A DNA stretch of 64,000 nt from Liolophura sinensis (GCF_032854445.1 NC_088297.1:12302163-12366162), one strand, 5' to 3'; numbered from the stretch's first letter, positions 33,103 through 51,319 are shown. Notes: generated by a model not told the origin, from the sequence alone. A program made the numbers and translations.

Positions 33103-33368
33103 GGGGGCCTCCGTGGCTCAGTCGATTAGCGCTCTCGCGCAGCGTAATGACCCGGGAGCCTGTCACCAATGCGGTCGCTGTGAGTCCAAGCCCAACTCAT
33201 GCTGGTTTCCTCTCCGGCCGTAAGTAAGAAGGTCAGCGGCAACCCGCGGATGGTCGTGGGATTCCGCCGGGCTGTGCCTGGTTTCCTCCCACCATAATGT
33301 TGGCCGCAGTCGTATAAGTGAAAATATTCTTGAGTTCTGCGTAAAGCTCCAATCAAATAAATAAATAA
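33103..33368 (+). mobile_element. SINE family I, full-length (unit 1)
   Basis: Flanked by AGTAAGGTTGC (33,092-33,102) and AGTAAGGTCGC (33,369-33,379). Duplicated at 45,742-46,006. Confidence 0.95.
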
Positions 33369-33504
33369 AGTAAGGTCGCACGCTCGATTCAGTCTCTCCT
33401 TGTGTCAACTTAAGCATTGTCGTGAGGTTTGTCAGGTAGGCTACCTTTTGAAGGTTAACTGATACATGTATAGTTTACTCCTGGAACTCCGGCTTCAGCT
33501 TGCA

Positions 33505-33600
33505 ATAAATCTGACCGCCTTCGTATAAGTGAAAAATTCTTGAACACAACGTTAAACAGCAAATAAATAAATAAATAAAATAAATGAAAAATAAATAAAT
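33505..33600 (+). mobile_element. SINE tail remnant (unit 1)
   Basis: TTCGTATAAGTGAAAAATTC, AACGTTAAACAGCAAATAAA and AAAT repeats, a diverged SINE 3' tail. Duplicated at 46,150-46,245. Confidence 0.6.
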
Positions 33601-33864
33601 AATGGTATTCGCCTACAATAGACTTTCAACAGAACAATTTCACGGACAAATATGGATCAAATATAACAGTGTTTTAATCTCATGCGGTACACTACTTAGT
33701 TTTGAATAATAACGAAAGAGCGTTAAGGACGAAAACTACTATACATCTTAAAATGAATAAAATATCGAATGACGTGGATCGCCCCACTGTTGGTGTCAGT
33801 GACATTATAGTCTTTTTGTCACCACAATCCAGTGCCGTATAGGTGTGTAGTACTGGCCGACCAG

Positions 33865-39092
<5,228 letters not shown>

Positions 39093-42000
39093 GATCCAAT
39101 GACCAGTCCGTAAATACAGGAATGTCAATCCAATGACCAGTCCGTAAATACAGGAATGTCAATCCAATGACCAGTCCGTAAATACAGGAATGTCAATCCA
39201 ATGACCAGTCAGTAAATACAGGAATGTCAATCCAATGACCAGTCCGTAAATACAGGAATGTCAATCCAATGACCAGTCCGTAAATACAGGAATGTCAATC
39301 CAATGACCAGTCCGTAAATACAGGAATGTCAATCCAATGACCAGTCAGTAAATACAGGAATGTCAATCCAATGACCAGTCCGTAAATACAGGAATGTCAA
39401 TCCAATGACCAGTCCGTAAATACAGGAATGTCAATCCAATGACCAGTCCGTAAACAGAAATGTCAATCCAATGACCAGTCAGTAAATACAGGAATGTCAA
39501 TCCAATGACCAGTCCGTAAACAGGAATGTCAATCCAATGACCAGTCCGTAAACAGAAATGTCAATCCAATGACCAGTCCGTAAATACAGGAATGTCAATC
39601 CAATGACCAGTCCGTAAATACAGGAATGTCAATCCAATGACCAGTCCGTAAACAGAAATGTCAATCCAATGACCAGTCCGTAAATACAGGAATGTCAATC
39701 CAATGACCAGTCCGTAAACAGGAATGTCAATCCAATGGCCAGTCCGTAAACAGAAATGTCAATCCAATGACCAGTCCGTAAATACAGAAATGTCAATCCA
39801 ATGACCAGTCCGTAAATAGAGGATTGTCAATCCAATGACCAGTCCGTAAACAGGAATGTCAATCCAATGACCAGTCCGTAAATACAGGAATGTCAATCCA
39901 ATGACCAGTCCGTAAATACAGGGAATGTCAATCCAATGACCAGTCCGTAAACAGGAATGTCAATCCAATGACCAGTCAGTAAATACAGGAATGTCAATCC
40001 AATGACCAGTCCGTAAATACAGGAATGTCAATCCAATGGCCAGTCCGTAAATACAGGAATGTCAATCCAACGACCAGTCCGTAAATACAGGAATGTCAAT
40101 CCAATGACCAGTCCGTAAATACAGGAATGTCAATCCAATGACCAGTCCGTAAACAGAAATGTCAATCCAATGACCAGTCCGTAAATACAGGAATGTCAAT
40201 CCAATTACCAGTTCGTAAATACAGGAATGTCAATCCAATGACCAGACCGTAAATACAGGAATGTCAATCCAATGACCACTCCGTAAACAGAAATGTCAAT
40301 CCAATGACCAGACCGTGAATACAGGAATGTCAATCCAATGACCAGTCCGTAAATACAGGAATGTCAATCCAATGACCACTCCGTAAATACAGGAATGTCA
40401 ATCCAATGACCAGTCCGTAAACAGAAATGTCAATCCAATGACCAGACCGTAAATACAGGAATGTCAATCCAATGACCAGTTCTTAAATACAGGAATGTCA
40501 ATCCAATGACCAGTCCGTAAATACAGGAATGTCAATCCAATGACCACTGCGTAAATACAGGAATGTCAATCCAATGACCAGTCCGTAAACAGGAATGTCA
40601 ATCCAATGACCAGACCGTAAATACAGGAATGTCAATCCAATGACCAGTTCGTAAATACAGGAATGTCAATCCAATGACCAGTCCGTAAATACAGGAATGT
40701 CAATCCAATGACCAGTCCGTAAACAGAAATGTCAATCCAATGACCAGACCGTAAATACAGGAATGTCAATCCAATGACCAGTCCGTAAATACAGGAATAT
40801 CAATCCAATGGCCAGTCCGTAAATACAAGAATGTCAATCCAACGACCAATCCGTAAATACAGGAATGTTAATCCAATGACCAGACCGTGAATACAGGAAT
40901 GTCAATCCAATGACCAGTCCGTAAATACAGGAATGTCAATCCAATGACCAGTCCGTGAATACAGGAATGTCAATCCAATGACCACTCCGTTAATACAGGA
41001 ATGTCAATCCAATGACCAGTCCGTAAACAGAAATGTCAATCCAATGACCAATCCGTAAATACAGGAATGTCAATCCAATGACCAGTCCGTAAATACAGTA
41101 ATGTCAATCCAATGGTCAGTCCGTAAATACAGGAATGTCAATCCAATGACCAGTCCGTAAATACAGGAATGTCAATCCAATGGCCAGTCCGTAAATACAG
41201 GAATGTCAATCCAATGACCAGCTCGTAAATACAGTAATGTCAATCCAATGGACCAGTCCGTAAACAGGAATGTCAATCAATGACCAGTCCGTAAATGCAG
41301 GAATGTCAATCAATTGACCAGTCCGTAAAATACAGGAATGTCAATCCAATGACCAGTCCGTAAATACAGGATGTCAATCCAATGACCAGTCCATAAATAC
41401 AGGAATGTCAATCCAATGACCGGTTGTAAATACAGGAATGTCAATCCAATTGACCAGTCCGTAAATACAGGAATGTCAATCCAATGACCAGTCCGTAAAT
41501 ACAGGAATGTCAATCCAATGACCAGTCCGTAAATACAGGAATGTCAATCCAATGACCAGTCCCGTAAATACAGGAATGTCAATCCAATGGCCAGTCCGTA
41601 AACAGAAATGTCAATCCAATGACCAGTCCGTAAATACAGGAATGTCAATCCAATGACCAGTCCGTAAATACAGGAATGTCAATCCAATGACCAGTCCGTA
41701 AATACAGGAATGTCAATCCAATGACCACTCCGTAAATACAGGAATGTCAATCCAACGACCAGTCGGTGAATACAGGAATGTCAATCCAATGACCAACCTG
41801 TAAATACAGGAATGTCAATCCAATGACAAGTTCGTAAATACAGGAATGTCAATCCAATGACCAATCCGTAAATACAGGAATGTCAATCCAATGACCAGTC
41901 CGTAAATACAGGAATGTCAATCCAATGACCAATCCGTAAATACAGGAATGTCAATCCAATGACCACTCCGTAAACAGAAATGTCAATCCAATGACCAATC

Positions 42001-42415
42001 CGTAAATACAGGTATGTCAATCCAATGACCACTCCGTAAATACAGGAATGTCAATCCAATGACCAATCCGTAAATGCAGCAATGTCAATCCAATGACCAG
42101 TCCGTAAAATACAGAAATATCAATCCAATGAGCATTCCTAAAGTGCAGGAATGTCAAATCAATGGCAAAGTCCGTAAATACAGGATTGTCAATCCAATGG
42201 CCAGTCCGTAAATACAGTAATGTCAATCCAATGGCCAGTCCGTAAATACAGGAATGTCAATCTAATGACCAGTCCATAAATACAGGAATGTCAATCCAAT
42301 GGCCAGTCCGTAAATACAAGAATGTCAATCCAATGACCAGTTCGTAAATACAGGAATGTCAATCCAATGACCAGTTCGTAAACAGAAATGTCAATCCAAT
42401 GACCAGTCCGTAAAT
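39093..42415. repeat. 34/32-bp minisatellite (unit 1), about 100 copies
   Basis: Tandem array with core TGTCAATCCAATGACCAGTC. Two main unit types alternate: 34 bp (containing CGTAAATACAGGAATG) and 32 bp (containing CGTAAACAGAAATG). Common point variants include GACCAGACC, GGCCAGTCC and GACCACTCC. The copy count is estimated from length. It runs into the gap, so its full length is unknown. Confidence 0.97.
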
Positions 42416-42615
42416 NNNNNNNNNNNNNNNNNNNNNNNNNNNNNNNNNNNNNNNNNNNNNNNNNNNNNNNNNNNNNNNNNNNNNNNNNNNNNNNNNNNNN
42501 NNNNNNNNNNNNNNNNNNNNNNNNNNNNNNNNNNNNNNNNNNNNNNNNNNNNNNNNNNNNNNNNNNNNNNNNNNNNNNNNNNNNNNNNNNNNNNNNNNNN
42601 NNNNNNNNNNNNNNN
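42416..42615. other. Assembly gap, 200 N
   Basis: Exactly 200 N, a typical placeholder for an unsized gap. It lies at the end of the unit 1 minisatellite and is followed by the start of unit 2. Exon 1 and the promoter of copy B could be missing here. Confidence 0.99.
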
Positions 42616-42958
42616 GCTTACATAGCTTCTCGAAGCAAAAAGGCATAGGTTTGCGATTCACTGATATATATCCGTGGAGTATTAAACCAAGGTGCTTGTA
42701 CTTACCGGCACATTGCATTTCTTCACCTCTGACACCAAAATAGAGTTAGATTCAAAAATTACAATCTTAGATGTAAAAATTCAATAAGGCATACAAATTT
42801 TCTCTTATTTTGCTTAACTAAATCATGTTGCTATAGGGGACGTTTGAGTTGCTGATTTGTAAGCATTTATATACATAAACAGTTTTGTCGTTATATGACA
42901 TGCATGCTAAGCCCCAAGAACACATACACATAAACGCAGAACGACAAAATTCTACGCT

Positions 42959-43170
42959 GATTCTCACCAATGCGGTCGCTGTGAGTTCAAGTCCAGCTCA
43001 TGCTGGCTTCCTCTCCGATCGTAAGTGGAAGGTTTTGCTGCAACCTGCGGATGGGCGTGGGTTTCCCCAGGCTCTGCCCGGTTTACTCCCACCATAATGC
43101 TGGCTGCCGTCGAATAAGTGAAATATTTTTGGGTATGGCGTAAAGCACCATTCACATAAATAAATAAATA
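42959..43170 (+). mobile_element. SINE family I, 5'-truncated (unit 2)
   Basis: Duplicate of 30,169-30,380 with single-base deletions. Confidence 0.9.
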
Positions 43171-43756
43171 TATCGTCCTTAGGCGTCAAAGCAGACATAA
43201 TGTAGTCGCAGAATGTATGCTCCCAGTTTTGTTTTCTTCGTATACCTGTTACATTTGGATTTTCCGTACGATTACCTGTTCAGAAGTTTGATAGCAATGT
43301 AACACAGATCTATACACATTAACTGCAACTCCGCTCAAATTCGTGTGAAAATTCGTCAGTTATTTGCCGAAGACGGGTGGTTTTATGGCTCCTATCGCAA
43401 ATCTGACACCAACGCAGATACAAGTGAAATATTCTGAATATATACGTTAAAATAAATAAACAATATATAAATAAATTCGTCGACTGTCGCTTCTATACCT
43501 CTAACATAAATAGTTTACAAGTGATTTGCGATAGTTTATTTAAGCCCATTTTATATCAAAATTTTTCCGAATTATATGAAAGAAATCCCATATATATATA
43601 TAACAGTCACAGCAGGTCACGTGATCACTACAGAACCTCGGGAGTGTGTGGACTATATAACCTCCAGTAAACACATGACATGCCATAACGTTTTTTAATC
43701 GACATCCTGTTTACATGTTAGAAACCAAGTATTATTTTGACAATTCATGAAGGGGA

Positions 43757-43990
43757 TAGTGCAACGACTGGTTGACCCGTATCAGTAAAATGGCTCGGGG
43801 GAGGGGGGGGGGGGGGCGGCTTACTTGCCTTCGGTAAGTCGTCTCAGTGAAGCAGCACTAAATAAAAGAGCGGTGGAAATCCGCCCTGCAACAAGGAGGC
43901 ACATTACACGTACATGCACCCTAATGATTCCTTCGTCGTCATATGACTGAAAAATTGTTGAGTACGACGTTAAACCCCAAGCACTCACTC
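43757..43990 (+). mobile_element. SINE family II, 5'-truncated (unit 2)
   Basis: Duplicate of 30,974-31,205; the G run is longer here. Confidence 0.75.
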
Positions 43991-44317
43991 ACTTATTTTA
44001 ACAATTGGATGAGGGGAGGGGGTCACTGAGGTGCAACACATTCCCGTCAAAACAGAAATGAAACCATTATCAGACCGTTTTTTTAAAATATAGTGCCACA
44101 TTATCTGCACAAACTAAACAATTTGTTAAAACAATTTAGCTGGGTAGGTGGCCTATAAACATTACGTGTAATATTGCAGATGCTGACTGGAAGAATGGTA
44201 GCGTTTACAAAATAGAGAGATAGTATACGGGCTAGTATATACGGACTGACAAACAAGTTGACCTCATGACCTGTGGATGCGTTGATTTCATTCGACAAAC
44301 TTCTTTTGAAACTATGT

Positions 44318-44586
44318 GGGCCTCCGTGGCTCAGTCGGTTAGCGCGCTAGCGCAGCGTAGTGACCCAGAAACCTCTCACCAAATGCGGTCGGTGTGAGTT
44401 CTAGTCCAGCTTATGCTGGCTTCCTTTCCGGCGTAATTGGGAAGGTCTTCCAGCAACCTGCGGATGGTCATGATTTTCCCCCGGGCTTTGCCTGGTTTCC
44501 TCCGACCAGAATGCTGGCTGCCGTCGTATTAGTGAAATATTCTTGAGTGCTGCGTAAAACACCAATCAAATAAATAAATAAATAAA
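44318..44586 (+). mobile_element. SINE family I, full-length (unit 2)
   Basis: Duplicate of 31,524-31,786 with the same TTGAAAC-type flanks. Confidence 0.93.
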
Positions 44587-44951
44587 TTGAAACCATGTAA
44601 GACCTATATCTGTAATACAGCCTGATATATCACAGGCGTATATATTGGTTACAAATACTAAAGATTTATTACATAGTGCGTGAACCATTTTTTTTCTTGT
44701 GTATTTATTGCAAATTTTTACTGTCGGTTTCAATTCCTGTCATAACTCTGCATGCTTTTTTTTCATGCACAGCAGACGGTCGATGTTTTGAAATGTAACA
44801 TTATTAACATCCACTGTATGGTTTGGCCGTGTCATGGTTTGTCTTTCCATTGAGCATGTGCCAGGCTGCTAGTCCAATCCAAATGCCAAGAAAGTATAAT
44901 TGAGTACATCCGCCTTCATATATGATTGACCTGTATGTAACATTCTTTTCC

Positions 44952-44981
44952 ATAATAATAATATATATATATATATATATA
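44952..44981. repeat. (TA)n microsatellite, short (unit 2)
   Basis: About 30 bp of AT-rich dinucleotides where unit 1 has about 178 bp. Confidence 0.9.
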
Positions 44982-45730
44982 GAAAATGCAGGCAAACTTC
45001 CCACTTATTACAGCCATTTTACATACATACATCAGTATGTATGTATGTACGTTTCATGAGTTTCGAGATGACTCATCTGTAATGATCACAAGCTGGTATT
45101 TACCGTACTTGCTACTCGACATCCTGTTTACAGGCCTATACAGGTTATATATATCGTACGTCTGAAGTAAAACCGTTCACCAAACTTAACTAACAAGAAA
45201 ATAAGTGAAAACAATGCACTCGGGTGGACATAAAGATTTACTTAACATCATCATATGATAGAGGCTGGAGGGGATATTGGGTATAATAAGTGAACTAACA
45301 CTATAAAAATGCGGCAAAAGAATGTTAACCTAAAACTGTGTCTATATTTACTTGACAACCCCATTTCAATATCTTCCTGTGAAACCATGCGTGTGCAATA
45401 CAGTTTGAGTGCGTGATTGAGTGTGTGAGTGTTTGGGGTTTCACGTCGTACATATTGTCGTACTAACTAGTTGCATTGTTTTCATGTTATTACTTATTAA
45501 AAATGTATCCCGAATAATTCTAGACCAGAGGTGTCTAATAGATTAAGAGACGTCTAATGTCATAGACATCATTGCACATCCAAGGACAAAGAAAACACTA
45601 ATACGAGACTAATATGTCACATTAAAGGCAGCTAAACAATGGGGGTTAGCCTTTATTCTGACCATATTGTGAGGGTTGACGTCACATCACGTTTTTCACC
45701 ACTTAACACACAGTTATTACGCCCTTTACG
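44982..45730. other. Spacer in unit 2
   Basis: Near-identical to 32,342-33,091. No gene was recognised. Confidence 0.5.
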
Positions 45731-45741
45731 AGTAAGGTTGC

Positions 45742-46006
45742 GGGGGCCTCCGTGGCTCAGTCGATTAGCGCTCTCGCGCAGCGTAATGGCCCGGGAGCCT
45801 GTCACCAATGCGGTCGCTGTGAGTCCAAGCCCAGCTCATGCTGGTTTCCTCTCCGGCCGTAAGTGAGAAGGTCAGCAGCAACCCGCGGATGGTCGTGGGA
45901 TTCCGCCGGGCTGTGCCTGGTTTCCTCCCACCATAATGTTGGCCGCAGTCGTATAAGTGAAATATTCTTGAGTTCTGCGCAAATCACCAATCAAATAAAT
46001 AAATAA
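45742..46006 (+). mobile_element. SINE family I, full-length (unit 2)
   Basis: Duplicate of 33,103-33,368; flanks AGTAAGGTTGC and AGTAAGGTCGC. Confidence 0.93.
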
Positions 46007-46149
46007 AGTAAGGTCGCACGCTCGATTCAATCTCTCCTTGTGTCAACTTAAGCATTGTCGTGAGGTTTGTCAGGTAGGCTACCTTTTGAAGGTTAACTGA
46101 TACATGTATAGTGTACTCCTGGAACTCCGGCTTCAGCTTGCAATAAATC

Positions 46150-46245
46150 TGACCGCCTTCGTATAAGTGAAAAATTCTTGAACACAACGTTAAACAGCAA
46201 AAAAATAAATAAATAAATAAAATAAATGAAAAATAAATAAATAAT
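46150..46245 (+). mobile_element. SINE tail remnant (unit 2)
   Basis: Duplicate of 33,505-33,600. Confidence 0.6.
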
Positions 46246-46530
46246 GGTATTCGCCTACAATAGACTTTCAACAGAACAATTTCACGGACAAATATGGATC
46301 AAATATAACAGTGTTTTAATCTCATGCGGTACACTACTTAGTTTTGAATAATAACGAAAGAGCGTTAAGGACGAAAACTACTATACATCTTAAAATGAAT
46401 AAAATATCGAATGACGTGGATCGCCCCACTGTTGGTATCAGTGACATCATAGTCTTTTTGTCACCATAATCCAGTGCCGTGTAGGTGTGTAGTACTGGCC
46501 GACCAGTTATCTCCCCTTCTGCGGAGAACC

Positions 46531-46605
46531 CTATTCTTTCTTGGCACCAGCGCTGGCAGCCTCTTTAGCTTGGTGAGCCTGCAGTACAGCCACAGCATCC
46601 TCAAC
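46531..46605 (-). CDS. PABPC copy C exon 11
   Basis: 75 nt, same length and ending as copy A (AKKE, stop at 46,531-46,533); first residues VEDAVAV instead of VEEAVAV. Reached out of frame if the cryptic exon 9 acceptor is used. Confidence 0.85.
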   Translation of the reverse strand, partial: VEDAVAVLQAHQAKEAASAGAKKE

Positions 46606-47165
46606 CTGTCAAAATCATGAAGTTATCGTTTCTGTTAAGTACATACTAGCAGTTCAGTATTCACTTGATCTGCTAAGTTTAGGCAACTTAGATAACCTGG
46701 TTATTTTCTTGCAAATGAAACTCATATTAGCCAAGTTACATGCAAGTGTCCAGGCCATCACGAAGGCTTTTATTCAATGCAGTATCCAACGTTGTAGCGT
46801 TTTTTGTTCACCTCATCAATACTATTTAAGACAGGTGTCAAAATTTCACCTTCCATTGCATTGTGAAAAATATTTTAACATTTGATTTGGCTTTCAGAAA
46901 TGGCTTTGTGGAATTTGCCCTTTAATTTTACTCTTAATCAAAAGGGGAATAACCCCACACAAAAGTCTTCAAGCCTCAAATCATGCTAACACAAATAATA
47001 GACCGTAATATGTATCAACCTCTATGTGACACATTGTCTATCACATCTTCGTGCAATCAGAAGTTTGTGAAGGGGTTAGAATTTACAGCAAACAAGGGAA
47101 ACAACTCTGCTATGTAGTGATCAAGAGCAAAGACGTCTTTTCTGAACCACCTTGGGCTTGCTCAC

Positions 47166-47267
47166 CTGTGGCATGGCCTGCTGCTGAATGACGGGGGTCT
47201 GCGGAGGGTTGCGCATGTTCTGGGTGAACTTGTAGCCTGGGCGTCCACCAGGCTGGGAGGCGGGAAC
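47166..47267 (-). pseudogene. PABPC copy C exon 9, 5'-truncated
   Basis: Only the 3' end remains, from about GVPASQPGG onward. The sequence jumps from GCGGGAAC to ATTGTGGGG, where copy A has about 150 bp more including the acceptor. Short AAC identity at both edges fits a simple deletion. Confidence 0.88.
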
Positions 47268-48120
47268 ATTGTGGGGAAAATCTTGTCAGTTCATGAAGAT
47301 TAATCTTTCTTGTTACATTCAGGTATGGCAAATCATACATTACAGGGGACATCTATAGGTTATCTGCTAGACTTTTGATTATGTCGGTATTTTCTTTTTT
47401 TGTAGAAAATTTGCAGTGAGAATCGGAATTTCACAATATATGAAGTGCTTTTAAGCTGGTTGGTAAACTGTACTGTGAAAATTCCAGTACAGTACACATC
47501 GTCTGTATTGACGACAAACCACACGAACAGGATAGCAAAACACCAGCCAGGCATACACATACAAAAGTTCCACAAATACAGGGGCTGTGTAGATGTGACA
47601 CGCATTATTGAGATGAAAACAACCACCTTATTTCCACCTCACCCAACTGTCATGTTTATAATGTACTTCCTGTAGATGGCCATCTATGCACACAGACATC
47701 TTGCACGCTTGTGCTTTTAGGAAGAGTAAAATATGGATGTGTTAAAAAACAAAATATCACGACAAGCATGGTCAAAAGTTAGCTTTTGATTAGCTGTACT
47801 ATTATGTAGCTCAGACTTCAAATATCACATTCTAGTCTAGTCCAAAAGGTATAAGCATGCAAAATATTACACTTCGGGACAAACAGTCCATGAAGACCTA
47901 AGATTTGAGTCTATGCAAAATTTTGCCACATATTAGTATGGTGTAGCATGAAAGGATCATGCTCATGTGCATTCTAAATCTAGCCCCAGGTTATTCACTT
48001 ACTGTGACCAATTTTGAAAAAAGAACACGCCATATACCTTCAAGGGCAATCACCATTGTGAATTATAACCATTGGCATAAGGTCACATGGCAAGGTGCCT
48101 GTCTGCGGTGCATGAATTAC

Positions 48121-48277
48121 CTGCAGCGGGCCGTACAGTCGGCCTAACCTGGGCGTGCCACCTGGGGCTACGGCGCACCTGGGTGATCTGGGTGGGTGGG
48201 AAGATTCCTCTCTGGGCTGTCTGGGGCATCGTGGGCACAAAGTATCCGGCACCAGAGGGCTGGAACATCTGGCCCAT
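48121..48277 (-). CDS. PABPC copy C exon 8
   Basis: 157 nt with TAQRGIFPPTQITQVRRSP, three replacements in the normally conserved aromatic/proline motif. Confidence 0.9.
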
Positions 48278-48685
48278 CTGCAATCAAAAAAGATATTGGT
48301 GACCACATCTGTTCATGAACACCAGTGAACAAAGGTATCACAACAGCAGGTGGTTGCAAAAACACATCTTTGATGCCTAGAACCAAGTTAATCCAACATG
48401 TACATGAGGTATGACAACAAAAAGGCAGTCTGTTTCTACTAATAAATCACGGTCACTTAAAGCATCTCTTCTTGGAGAAGCATTTGTCAAAAAATATTTC
48501 CCTAAACATAACTTTGTATCATGTATCCATGGTTTTCACAGAAGACAAAAAATAGCAAATTTGCTGTCTTATCTGTTTATTATGTCCTCATCAGTGGATA
48601 CTTTGGTGGATTGTTCTGAAGTATACTTTATCTGACAACTTCTGTACCCAAGATTTCCAGAGACCAGAACTGAAGTTTGAAGCTA

Positions 48686-48943
<258 letters not shown>

Positions 48944-49417
48944 CTACCGAACTATAAGTCACTGGTCTTGAACAAAACCAGTGAATATTTGTCTCAAAAC
49001 GTCAACCGCATACGGTTTAGTGTTGTCTTGAGCCTAGGTTGCTCGCTTGTCTGGTGAATGACCACCGCTTACTTATCTGCCTTTCAGAAATCTTTATCTT
49101 TGGCAATCGCAGGAGTTTCCTTTGCACCAAGGCAATTTTCCAACTTTCACAAGAGATTAACTCTGAGGTTCAAGATAGTGGCTCCAAATAAATATCTCCT
49201 GAAACTTTCCATGCACTATTTTCAATTCATTGTAGTAAACATGATGAATTCTGGGAATTACTGAGCAAAACTAGTGCCTAGTCTAGTGCCTGCTACGCAA
49301 CGAGTCTAGAACTGGACCTAATTTCTACTGCAACATTCTATCGGCTCCAATGGCTTAACGGTAAGATCTAGATCTGTTCAGGCACAGCAAAGCAGTGAAG
49401 AGTATATCTGAACATAC

Positions 49418-49651
49418 CTTAGCACTGGTGATGGTTCCGAATTGAGAGAATTCTTTCCTCAATTTCTCGTCATCAATTGTATCTTCAAGGTGTTTGACAT
49501 AGAGATTGACGTCCCGGTAACGGTTTGCTCGCTCCATCTTGAGGCGCTCAAATTTCTCCTTCAGATCAGGCTGTCTTTCTGCGTTTTTCTGAGCTCGGCC
49601 AGCAAACAGGATTCGTCCATTAATCTCCCGTCCGTTGAGTTCTTCAACAGC
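49418..49651 (-). CDS. PABPC copy C exon 6
   Basis: 234 nt in frame. [14 protein letters not shown] replaces the usual [10 protein letters not shown], changing RNP2 of RRM4, and RYRDVN replaces RYQGVN. Confidence 0.9.
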
Positions 49652-50121
49652 CTGTGAACAGAAACTTAAGTAGTGAACAGCCATCCAACATGCTCAGTAA
49701 AGCTCTCCTAAGATGGCCATAACATTTCAGAACTTTCAATTATACGATATCCCCATACCTTAAAATTAGAGAAAGTGTAGACATAAAATACTATCAGTTC
49801 TTTAGTGGAATAAATGTCTACTTAACTACAGTTCATCACTGAATGCAATATAGAGTTTCAACATCCCTTTGAACTATTCCACACATTTCCAAGAGAACAA
49901 ATACTCTGAAGCTTAATTTGTATTTAGTCACATTCTATCACTGCCACAGAGAACCCACTCAGTTTCCTGCTCAATTTAGTTTGATTAACCAGTTGCATTT
50001 CTCAAGTTGTATAGACTTTTGACAATGACCTAATACCTTACACTACAACGTTTCCTGGTAATATCCTGGGTAATGGGTCTACAGAAACACCATAAACACA
50101 AACAAGGATAAAACACCTTAC

Positions 50122-50196
50122 CCTTTCAGCTGCCTCGGGGTCCTCAAAGCTGACAAAGCCACATTTTCCTGGGGCTCCATCCTCAGCAGACATCAC
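50122..50196 (-). CDS. PABPC copy C exon 5
   Basis: 75 nt in frame. RNP1 of RRM3 is GKCGFVSF, so the first RNA-stacking aromatic is replaced by Cys. Confidence 0.9.
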
Positions 50197-50280
50197 CTGA
50201 TCAAACAATGGTTTCATTGTTAAATTCATTCCTTCAGGTAAATAAAAATTCAGAAAGTATGGTTACTACCAGTACAAGCT

Positions 50281-50415
50281 TTTTTTTTTTTTGATTGGTG
50301 TTTTACGCCGTACTCAAGAATATTTCACTTATACGACGGCGGCCAGCATTATGGTGGGTGGAAACCGGGCAGAGCCCGGGGAAAACCCACGACCATCCGC
50401 AGGTTGCTGGCAGAC
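50281..50415 (-). mobile_element. SINE family I in intron 4 of copy C, 5'-truncated
   Basis: Same site, truncation point and target duplication (ACCAGTACAAGCT 50,268-50,280; ACCAGTACAAGAT 50,416-50,428) as copy A, so it predates the split of A from C. Confidence 0.95.
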
Positions 50416-50649
50416 ACCAGTACAAGATGTCCTGAATGTAACTCAACAGAATGAAAATCACCATAATTCGAAACTTGAACTTGTAATCCATGTATCAAGT
50501 TTTACACGTGATGCGACATATTTTTAACTCTAACAGCTGGTGCTAGTGTGAAGCAGAACCCGAGCAATTGTTAAGTAGAAAAAAGCATTATAGTGCAGAG
50601 TGTACAATGTTACAGTGTATGTTTCTATTATAACGCTCTTTTGTATCTA

Positions 50650-50880
50650 GTTTTTTATTTGATTGGTGTTTTATGCCATACTCAACAGTTCACTTATGCG
50701 ACAGACGTCAACATTATGGTGGGAGGAAACTGAGCAGAGCCCGGGGGAAACCCACGACCATGCACAGGTTGCTGAAGACTTCCCATGTAGGTCCGGAGAG
50801 GACGCCAGCAGAAGCTGGAGTTTATTTCTGTGACTGCATTGGCCGGAGGCTCTTGGAGCATTGCCCCTGTAACGTCCTTT
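50650..50880 (-). mobile_element. Older SINE family I copy in intron 4 of copy C
   Basis: More complete counterpart of 22,549-22,715, with GTCCGGAGAGGACGCCAGCA retained. The copy-B deletion has its right edge inside this element (TGCATTGGCCGGAGG). Confidence 0.8.
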
Positions 50881-51159
50881 TGTCTTTAGTGTGATTAAAA
50901 AATTGATTTATAGAGTTACTAAGCTGCTCAGAAAAAGATGTAGACATTTAGCTCCCCACTCTTCCAAATAAACTATAGTTGTATTAATTGTTGTCTTCCC
51001 TTTGAAATATACCTACTTTCTACCTTTTGCATTTCGGGGTAAAATCTGAGTTCAAATGCACAAGAAAACTAGTCTGACAGGCTATCTCTATATACTTGAT
51101 CAACTAAGATCAAAATTGGTCTGTTTATTTTGGGCTCCTTGCTCATCTAGATTACATAC

Positions 51160-51319
51160 CTTTGCGCTGATTATTTTTCCATAGGGTTCAAGGAGCTCAA
51201 AGATTTTTGCATCATCAAGCTCCTCTCCAAAGTTTTTGACGTACACATTGGTGAATTTCTTGGCTTTGTCTCCCAGGACCTCCATCCTCTCCTTTTTGGA
51301 CATGGATCTGCCGACAAAC
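51160..51319 (-). CDS. PABPC copy C exon 4
   Basis: 160 nt in frame; [12 protein letters not shown] (F to S) and [11 protein letters not shown] (M to I, F to L). Confidence 0.9.

Noticed and set aside
39093-42415. CRISPR-like array
   Set aside because: Units follow directly on each other with no unique spacers, the context is an animal intron, and there are no cas genes. It is a minisatellite.
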